49,077 nt of DNA from Nostoc paludosum FACHB-159 (lineage in GTDB: Bacteria; Cyanobacteriota; Cyanobacteriia; Cyanobacteriales; Nostocaceae): NCBI RefSeq assembly GCF_014698835.1, contig NZ_JACJTU010000050.1, positions 1 to 49,077 of the forward strand, read 5' to 3'. The first letter of the stretch is position 1, and every line of letters begins with the position of its first letter. The position numbers and the translations under genes were made by a program. Below are positions 43,671-49,077 of the stretch, one piece after another. The notes beneath the pieces are model-generated. The model searched no databases. It was not told where the DNA came from and was given only the letters and a program-made list of their open reading frames with translations.

Positions 43671-45245
43671 ATGACTGTAGAGGAATTGCTGGAACAATAC
43701 GCGGTAGGAGTCTTAAACTTTAGCGGTATTGAACTGTCTGAAGCTAATCTGAGTGGCGCTAAACTCAGTGGCGTAAATCTGAGCGATGCTAATTTGAGTA
43801 TTGTGAACTTGAGTGGTGCTAATCTCAATGAAGCTAACTTGAGCAATGCCAAGTTGAATGTAGCAAGATTGAGCGGTGTAAATCTATGCAGCGCCATCCT
43901 GAACAACGCCAGTCTCAATGTAGCTAATTTGATTAGAGCAGATCTTAGCCGCGCTCAACTCAAGGGAGCTTCCCTCATCCGTGCCGAATTAATTCGCGCC
44001 GATCTCAGTCGTGCTGACTTGTCCCAAGCTAACCTCACCAGCGCCGATCTGCGAGAGGGGACTCTGCGCCAAGCGAATCTCCGTAACGCTAACTTGAGCG
44101 AAGCTGTGTTGAGAGGCGCTTCCCTCACAGGAGCCAACTTAGAAACAGCTAACTTAAACGCAGCTGACCTAAGTCGTTGTGACATTACCGGCGCGAATTT
44201 ACGAGATGCTGAACTCAGACAAGCAAATCTTAGCCATGCTAACCTCAGCGGTGCAGATTTGAGTGGGGCAAACCTGAGGTGGGCGGATTTGAGCGGGGCG
44301 AACCTGAGGTGGGCAGATTTGAGCGGGGCAAAATTGAGCGGCGCAAATTTAATTGGTGCAGATTTAAGCAATGCCAATTTAACGAATACGAGTTTAGTAC
44401 ATGCGAATTTAACTCAAGCAAAATTAATTAGGGCGGAATGGATTGGTGCTGACTTAACCGGAGCAACTTTAACCGGTGCAAAACTTTATGCTACTTCTAG
44501 ATTTGGTTTAAAAACCGAAGGCATGACTTGTGAATGGGTTGACCTCAGTCCCACAGGCGATCGCTCAATTATCCAAAAGTTTCATTCCGACGATTCACGA
44601 GATTTTTTTAACGAAACGCCCCCAACAATTCGGATTATTATTGATGCAGCCCTAGAACACGAAGCTAACTTTGCTCTTGCTGGTGCCTACTACCAAATTG
44701 CTCAAGAATACCGAGGACTAAAACAACCCCCAAGTCTGGAAAGTGGTCGTCGCCGCACTATTTTTACCTTCCGTGTAGATAGCGACGAAGCATTATTCCC
44801 CACCGCTTATATTGCAATTCTTCCCTTTATAGATGCGGTATCTACCCAAAAGAATATTTCCCAAATGGTGGAAATGATTAATACTGAAGTTGTAACAAAA
44901 CCAGATTTAAAATCTTTTAAATCTCCACATATGGTAACACAATTAAATATGCTTTTAGAGCAAGCTATTAGTAAAGCTACAACAATCAAAGAAATGAAAA
45001 AAAATTTAGAAGTAGCTGCTAAGCTAAATTTTTGTAAAGCTCCAAGCCAAATAATTTTAACAAACTCTAGCGCCCAAACTTTGATTGTGCATGACAATCC
45101 CAACTTTGGTAAAAGATTTATTAATCGGTCTTCTCTGAACACTTCAGTTTATGATGATAAATCTAGCGAATCAGCAAAATATATATTACCTTCGTTAAAC
45201 ATGGTTCTAGATTTTGTTAAAGGGTTTCACTATATTAGTCATTAG
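43671..45245 (+). CDS. Pentapeptide-repeat protein with a C-terminal globular domain
   Basis: 524 residues. About residues 15-285 are nearly unbroken A-(D/N)-L-x-x pentapeptide repeats, predicting a right-handed four-sided beta-helix of some thirteen turns. The remaining ~240 residues are a separate alpha/beta region (C-E-W-V-D-L-S-P-T-G-D-R; A-L-A-G-A-Y-Y-Q-I-A-Q-E-Y; D-S-D-E-A-L-F-P-T-A-Y-I-A-I-L-P-F-I-D) that I do not recognise. No signal peptide or membrane segment. Some pentapeptide proteins mimic DNA, but most cyanobacterial ones have no known role. ATG at 43671. An STRR fills the gap to the next gene. Confidence 0.85.
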   Translation: MTVEELLEQYAVGVLNFSGIELSEANLSGAKLSGVNLSDANLSIVNLSGANLNEANLSNAKLNVARLSGVNLCSAILNNASLNVANLIRADLSRAQLKGASLIRAELIRADLSRADLSQANLTSADLREGTLRQANLRNANLSEAVLRGASLTGANLETANLNAADLSRCDITGANLRDAELRQANLSHANLSGADLSGANLRWADLSGANLRWADLSGAKLSGANLIGADLSNANLTNTSLVHANLTQAKLIRAEWIGADLTGATLTGAKLYATSRFGLKTEGMTCEWVDLSPTGDRSIIQKFHSDDSRDFFNETPPTIRIIIDAALEHEANFALAGAYYQIAQEYRGLKQPPSLESGRRRTIFTFRVDSDEALFPTAYIAILPFIDAVSTQKNISQMVEMINTEVVTKPDLKSFKSPHMVTQLNMLLEQAISKATTIKEMKKNLEVAAKLNFCKAPSQIILTNSSAQTLIVHDNPNFGKRFINRSSLNTSVYDDKSSESAKYILPSLNMVLDFVKGFHYISH

Positions 45246-45267
45246 TTATTGAAAATTGGTCATCTGG

Positions 45268-45363
45268 CATTGGGCATGGGGCATTAGATATTAAGTATTA
45301 GTTATTAGTGGACAGATGAGCAATAACTAATGACTAATGGCCAATGATTAATGACCAATGACT
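45268..45363. repeat. Heptamer STRR cluster upstream of the DUF1517 gene
   Basis: A few GGCATTG/GGCATGG units are followed by six AATGACT-type heptamers (AATGACT, AATGGCC, AATGATT, AATGACC, AATGACT, AATGATA). The last unit contains an ATG that makes the next gene look ten codons longer than it probably is. Confidence 0.8.
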
Positions 45364-45387
45364 AATGATAAAATTCTGGAGGGAAAA

Positions 45388-45981
45388 ATGCGCGACTCAT
45401 TGAATAGAATGATTGGTCGAACTCGCTATGTGGTCTTTCGCCTATTTTTACACTTAGGAGGAGGTGAAGTAGCGCCAGTTTTGGGAGTATTAAATAGTGG
45501 TGCCCGCGATGCGATCGATGCTGATGGAGACTTAGAAGTTTTGGGACAAGGATTGGTAGAAATCTGCGAGACTCTACTGCGATATGATGAGTATTGGCTT
45601 TCAGCTTCCAATCAAGGTGACATATTTTGGGACGAAGGTGAAGCAGCAGATTATGTAGATCAATTATTTACTGATTCTGCCCAAAGATTTCTCAGTCAAC
45701 CAGATCAAAGTTCTGCCTCTGGGTTTGATGAACCTTTATCTGTACCTGTAACTCGCAACGTAATTGTGATGATTACAGTAGCTTATGAAGGAGAAGTACC
45801 AGACTTGGAAACCGACCTTTCTAACGTTCAGGCGCTAAAAGAAGCTTTGAAAGCCTTAATCAATTTGCATTACCAGCGTAAATTGCAGGAAATTTATGTG
45901 CATTTCGCCCCAGCGCAGTTAGGCGATGAACTCACTAGCGATCAGATGTTGCAACATTACCCAGAATTGATCCCTTTGTAA
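45388..45981 (+). CDS. DUF1517-family protein
   Basis: 197 residues from the ATG at 45388, which has GGAGGG five bases upstream; an ATG at 45358 lies in STRR sequence and has no such site. Family features: N-R-M-I-G-R-T-R-Y-V-V-F-R-L-F-L-H-L near the start, D-A-I-D-A-D-G-D-L-E-V-L-G-Q-G-L (~31-46), V-I-V-M-I-T-V-A-Y-E-G-E-V-P (~130-143) and H-F-A-P-A-Q-L-G-D-E-L-T near the C-terminus. No signal peptide. The family is widespread in cyanobacteria and without known function. A close paralogue fused to TIR lies 1.1 kb downstream on the same strand. The lipoprotein-like gene starts 69 bp downstream, so the two may be co-transcribed. Confidence 0.8.
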   Translation: MRDSLNRMIGRTRYVVFRLFLHLGGGEVAPVLGVLNSGARDAIDADGDLEVLGQGLVEICETLLRYDEYWLSASNQGDIFWDEGEAADYVDQLFTDSAQRFLSQPDQSSASGFDEPLSVPVTRNVIVMITVAYEGEVPDLETDLSNVQALKEALKALINLHYQRKLQEIYVHFAPAQLGDELTSDQMLQHYPELIPL

Positions 45982-46050
45982 TTTGTTGGGTAGTCTCTAC
46001 TTACTGCTCAATCGAGAAATTGTTAAGCTCGGAGATAGGACAATAATGCA

Positions 46051-46932
46051 ATGATCATGACGATAGTACGTAAATTTACAGTCGTTTTTTTAGCACTGAG
46101 TTTGTGTTTGACAACTGTTGCTTGCGGAGGCGGAGAGCAAGCTAGCCCCCCAGCTAAGAACGTTAGCCAAACCTCGACTAACACCAAATTGAGTGATGGT
46201 CAGTATCAAATTCAACAAGTTACTTACGACGATGCAACTGGGCAGTACAGCCTCTTTTTACTCAACAACACGCCGCCAACCTTTGCAACTGAAAATTTGC
46301 AAATGGCACGGCTAACTGATGACGAAATTAAGCAGGGTAAAAAAACTTATCTAAAGGTAGAAAATGGACAGCCAATTTTATATCTCACAGAAGATTTTAA
46401 AATTGCCTACGTCCACAATGTTACCGAGAACAAAACTAATCCGGAAACAGGAAGACAAGAAACGGTGGTAGTCCGCCAAGAAAATAGCTTTTGGACACCA
46501 TTTGCCGCGTCTGTGGCTGGTAACTTAGCGGGCCAAGCCATTGGTAGTCTATTGTTCAGACCCCAGTACTATGTGCCCCCTGTTTATCAACCAGGAGGAC
46601 TGGCTGGCTTCGGTGGATATGGTAGCAACTATGACCAAGCAGTTCAAAGCTATCGAACTCGCTATAACGAACCACCAGCAGCGGTAAGGAATCGCACTGC
46701 TTTCCGCACTACAGGGGCAATTAGAAGGTCATATCCTGATAGTTCAAATGTACGCACTACACCCCGCGCGAATACTGGTAGCCGCTCAACAGGTTCCGGT
46801 TATGGTGGCGGCGTCTTAAGACGCTCCGGTAGCCCTACAAGGACTAGAACCAGTCCTAGTAGTGGTAGTTTTGGTAGTGGGCGTAGTTCAGCACCCCGCC
46901 GCTCGACTGGTTTTGGCAGCAGACGGCGCTAA
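46051..46932 (+). CDS. Putative lipoprotein with Gly/Ser/Arg-rich C-terminus
   Basis: 293 residues. A signal segment (V-R-K-F-T-V-V-F-L-A-L-S-L-C-L-T-T-V-A-C) ends in a Cys at residue 25, so a lipobox is possible although position -3 is Thr. The middle domain (~45-150) is polar (Y-Q-I-Q-Q-V-T-Y-D-D-A-T-G-Q-Y-S-L-F-L-L). A glycine-zipper-like hydrophobic stretch (~150-170: F-A-A-S-V-A-G-N-L-A-G-Q-A-I-G) follows, and the last ~120 residues are disordered and rich in Arg, Ser, Gly and Thr. ATG at 46051, with AGGAC nine bases upstream; an ATG at 46057 is an alternative. Function unknown. It lies between two DUF1517 paralogues and ends in a strong terminator. Confidence 0.65.
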   Translation: MIMTIVRKFTVVFLALSLCLTTVACGGGEQASPPAKNVSQTSTNTKLSDGQYQIQQVTYDDATGQYSLFLLNNTPPTFATENLQMARLTDDEIKQGKKTYLKVENGQPILYLTEDFKIAYVHNVTENKTNPETGRQETVVVRQENSFWTPFAASVAGNLAGQAIGSLLFRPQYYVPPVYQPGGLAGFGGYGSNYDQAVQSYRTRYNEPPAAVRNRTAFRTTGAIRRSYPDSSNVRTTPRANTGSRSTGSGYGGGVLRRSGSPTRTRTSPSSGSFGSGRSSAPRRSTGFGSRRR

Positions 46933-46986
46933 GCATAGTTAGGAGTTTTAAGTGCTGAGCTTGAGTTGAATTAAATACTAGATAAT

Positions 46987-47020
46987 AAAAAGGCAAAAGT
47001 GTTTTACTTTTGCCTTTTTT
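46987..47020 (+). terminator. Strong intrinsic terminator
   Basis: AAAAAGGCAAAAGT, a five-base loop, then ACTTTTGCCTTTTTT. A perfect stem with a T-run, 55 bp after the lipoprotein stop. It ends the upstream transcript, so the DUF1517-TIR gene should have its own promoter. Confidence 0.9.
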
Positions 47021-47065
47021 GCAAAAATATAGGCGATATCTTGAATTACCAAAAATATACTCGAT

Positions 47066-48154
47066 ATGTTTAATAGAATGATTGGTCAAACTCGCTATGT
47101 GGTCTCTCGGTTATTTTTGCACTTAGGGGGGAGTGGGGTAGCACCAATTTTGAAAGTATTAAATAGTGCTGCTTGGGATGCAATTAATTCTGATGGCGAT
47201 TTAGAAGTTTTAGGAAAAATATTGGTAGAAATCTGCAAATCTCTACTTCGATACGATGAATATTGGCTATCTGTTGCCAATGAAGGAGACGTATTTTGGA
47301 ATGAAGGTGAGGCAGGAGATTACGTCAATTATTTATTTACTGACTCTGAGCAAAGATATCTCAGCGAGCTAGATTACAGTTCTCCCTCTGAATTCAATCA
47401 ATCTTTAAACGTACCTATAACTGATAACGTAATTGTGATAATTGTAGTAGCTTATGAAGGAGAAGTACCAGAATTAGAAACCGACCTTTCTAACGTTCAA
47501 GCGTTAAAGGAAGGTTTAAAATACTTAATCAATTTGCACTATATGGATAAGTTTAGGGCAATTCAAGTACATTTTTCACCAGCACAGTTAGGCTATGAAC
47601 TCACTAACGATCAGTTATTACAATATTATCCGGAATTAGTTTCTCTTCAGACTACTAAATCTGAATCTCTACTATCTAAGCCATCTCCTCAAGCTATTAA
47701 TGAAGCTATCGAAGTTTTCTTATCTTATGCCCGTGAAGACGAAGCTTTGCTAGAAGAATTGGTTAAGCATCTTTCAATTTTACAACGTCAAAAAGTAATT
47801 AAGACTTGGTACGATCGCCAAGTCAGTGCAGGAGCAGAAACGAATGCTGAGATTGATGAACACTTCAATACAGCTAGGATAATTTTGCTACTGATTAGCG
47901 CTGATTTCTTGCGCTCCGATGATTGCTATAGTACTGTTGAACGGGCAATGAAACGTCATAAAGTTGGTGAAGCCCGTGTTATTCCTGTGATTCTCCGACC
48001 AGTTGATTATCAAGGTGCAGTGTTTACCAACCTCGAACCTCTGCCCGTAGATGGTAAGCCTGTTACCCAATGGACAAATCTTGATGCCGCCTTTGCTAAT
48101 GTGGCTACAGGCATCCGAAAAGTAGTTGAAGAATTAGCCTCAAAAAATTTATAG
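47066..48154 (+). CDS. DUF1517-TIR fusion protein
   Basis: 362 residues. The N-terminal ~195 are a full DUF1517 domain, closely similar to the gene at 45388 (F-N-R-M-I-G-Q-T-R-Y-V-V-S-R-L-F-L-H-L; Y-E-G-E-V-P-E-L-E-T-D-L-S-N-V-Q-A-L-K). After a short linker, residues ~214-360 are a TIR domain: E-V-F-L-S-Y-A-R-E-D, W-Y-D-R-Q-V-S-A-G, I-I-L-L-L-I-S-A-D-F-L-R-S-D-D-C-Y. Glu292 in C-Y-S-T-V-E-R-A-M occupies the place of the catalytic Glu of NADase TIRs. Bacterial TIR proteins often cleave NAD+ or make signal nucleotides in anti-phage defence; that role here is inference. ATG at 47066, with an in-frame TGA shortly upstream; the ribosome binding site is weak. Confidence 0.88.
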   Translation: MFNRMIGQTRYVVSRLFLHLGGSGVAPILKVLNSAAWDAINSDGDLEVLGKILVEICKSLLRYDEYWLSVANEGDVFWNEGEAGDYVNYLFTDSEQRYLSELDYSSPSEFNQSLNVPITDNVIVIIVVAYEGEVPELETDLSNVQALKEGLKYLINLHYMDKFRAIQVHFSPAQLGYELTNDQLLQYYPELVSLQTTKSESLLSKPSPQAINEAIEVFLSYAREDEALLEELVKHLSILQRQKVIKTWYDRQVSAGAETNAEIDEHFNTARIILLLISADFLRSDDCYSTVERAMKRHKVGEARVIPVILRPVDYQGAVFTNLEPLPVDGKPVTQWTNLDAAFANVATGIRKVVEELASKNL

Positions 48155-48455
48155 GAGGTTTATACACTTACCTAAAAGCAATATTTTGGAATTGAGATTT
48201 CAGCTGAAACCAGACTTAAAGATTTTAATTTTTATTCAAGTTTATCAAATCCAATTTTGAAGCGATCGCACTAATTGAATTTTTGAAAAGCTTTCCTGTA
48301 GTGAATTGACAAAATTTAAATTTAATACTCAACTTTCGTCTTTCAAAATCTAGGGCAATAAGTTGATATTTATATAAATTTTACTATTAAATTATCTAAA
48401 AAATGGTTGATTTTAACCATGATAAAATACATAGTAAATTAGAGCAAAATTCCCG
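48155..48455. other. Intergenic region, no gene
   Basis: AT-rich sequence between the TIR gene and the small membrane protein gene, with one GCGATCGC. Nothing recognised. Confidence 0.4.
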
Positions 48456-48779
48456 TTACACAAGATAAGTCAGATAATAAGAAATACTAAACACAAATAT
48501 TGTTAAAACTACAGGAATTACTTTATTAATATCTATTTTATCTTTATTAAACATTTCTAAACAAGACATGAAAATCATCAAAGGCCAAAAGATAGTTGTT
48601 GTCAAAAACATCACTAAGGACAAAAATTTATCTTCTGGAGCAGAAGTGGGATGGCGTAGGGAAAATACTAACCAATTTGTTAAAAAATAGCACGTCATTA
48701 ACAGGTAAGCAGTAGTTAAACTTAATTCTATCTGATTCACTCTGTGTACTCCTTGAGTTATATGAGATTCACCAAACAT
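48456..48779 (-). CDS. Small integral membrane protein
   Basis: 107 residues from ATG at 48777-48779; a TTG eleven codons further up gives a longer frame but adds no protein-like sequence. Three hydrophobic segments are visible: L-S-L-T-T-A-Y-L-L-M-T-C-Y-F-L, F-L-S-L-V-M-F-L-T-T-T-I-F-W-P-L and V-I-P-V-V-L-T-I-F-V-F-S-I-S-Y-Y-L. No family recognised and no active-site motif. It converges with the TIR gene and may be independent of it. Confidence 0.55.
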   Translation of the reverse strand: MFGESHITQGVHRVNQIELSLTTAYLLMTCYFLTNWLVFSLRHPTSAPEDKFLSLVMFLTTTIFWPLMIFMSCLEMFNKDKIDINKVIPVVLTIFVFSISYYLTYLV

Positions 48780-49037
48780 CGTCCGTACAATGTTATAACA
48801 TACTTTTCTCAAGAGTCAGTCAGACTTTTATCTATTCTACATTGTGTAGTAATAAGAGTTTTAACAATTTTTTTTGTTAAAACTAATACGCTTGATTAAG
48901 CGAAAGTATTTAAAATAAAATGTGGCGATCGCTCATGCCTTTTCCCCTGGCACACATATTCATAAGTAATAGACTTATCCTTAATATAAATAGCATGAGA
49001 TAATAAAAAGCTGGAGTAGAAATTATGTGGAAAGAAT

Positions 49038-49077
49038 ATGACAAGTCCTTTGGCAAGAATTGAATCGTATCCTCATG
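49038..49077 (+). CDS. Possible start of a gene running off the right edge
   Basis: ATG at 49038-49040 opens a frame to the window end: M-T-S-P-L-A-R-I-E-S-Y-P-H. GGAAAG lies seven bases upstream. The pattern is reminiscent of the first residues of some cyanobacterial IS transposases, but thirteen codons are too few to decide. A competing ATG at 49025 closes after twelve codons. Confidence 0.3.
   Translation, partial: MTSPLARIESYPH

Noticed and set aside
43547..44377. Minus-strand frames with L-A-P-L-R-F-A-type repeats opposite the pentapeptide gene
   Set aside because: Direct reflection of the regular pentapeptide codons; no independent start signals.
49025..49063. Twelve-codon frame M-W-K-E-Y-D-K-S-F-G-K-N at the right edge
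   Set aside because: Too short to support. The overlapping frame from 49038 stays open and has a better spaced ribosome binding site.

Overview
The window looks like chromosome from a filamentous, Nostoc-like (Nostocales) cyanobacterium. Support comes from many GCGATCGC (HIP1-type) octamers, heptanucleotide short tandem repeats (STRRs) between genes, a cytochrome c6 gene, a group 2 sigma factor, a XisI relic, a Ser/Thr kinase fused to a histidine kinase, and large DUF4347/FG-GAP/Calx-beta/RTX proteins. No rRNA, tRNA, CRISPR array or complete transposase was found. Family names are from recognition of motifs and were not checked by a database search.

Layout. 1-9 kb: a 21-bp tandem array at the left edge, a secreted phosphodiester-glycosidase-like protein, a DhaM-HPr-Enzyme I fusion (PEP phosphotransferase), a ParE/Phd-type toxin-antitoxin pair tucked against its 3' end, a Uma2-family nuclease and a WD40 protein, all separated by STRRs. 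8.6-14.6 kb: a small secreted barrel-like protein, a MITE with target duplications, a second 21-bp array, a TonB-dependent receptor and a roughly 2-kb AT-rich stretch without genes. 14.6-17 kb: a two-gene unit of a UbiA-superfamily membrane enzyme and an FAD monooxygenase, which looks like a small terpenoid or meroterpenoid module. 17-23 kb: one 1906-residue hybrid kinase. 23.5-30 kb: cytochrome c6, a xisI pseudogene, a GNAT acetyltransferase, a group 2 sigma factor and PriA, which carries a repeat-derived in-frame insertion. 30-39.4 kb: two tandem paralogous RTX adhesin-like proteins with DUF4347 at the N-terminus. 39.9-43.6 kb: a response regulator and histidine kinase operon, a small disordered protein and TyrA. 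43.7-48.8 kb: a pentapeptide-repeat protein, then a DUF1517 gene, a Gly/Ser/Arg-rich lipoprotein-like gene and a DUF1517-TIR fusion, and a small membrane protein.

How the genes work together: firm functional units are the toxin-antitoxin pair, the two-component pair and probably the UbiA/FAD pair. The two DUF1517 genes flanking the lipoprotein gene, one fused to a TIR domain, are the best candidate for an undescribed system. The rest are mostly independent housekeeping or regulatory genes. The region has been reshaped repeatedly by repeats. Examples are a duplicated 3' gene tail on both sides of the toxin-antitoxin pair, palindromes or STRRs that supply stop codons or false starts, and a hairpin element inside priA.
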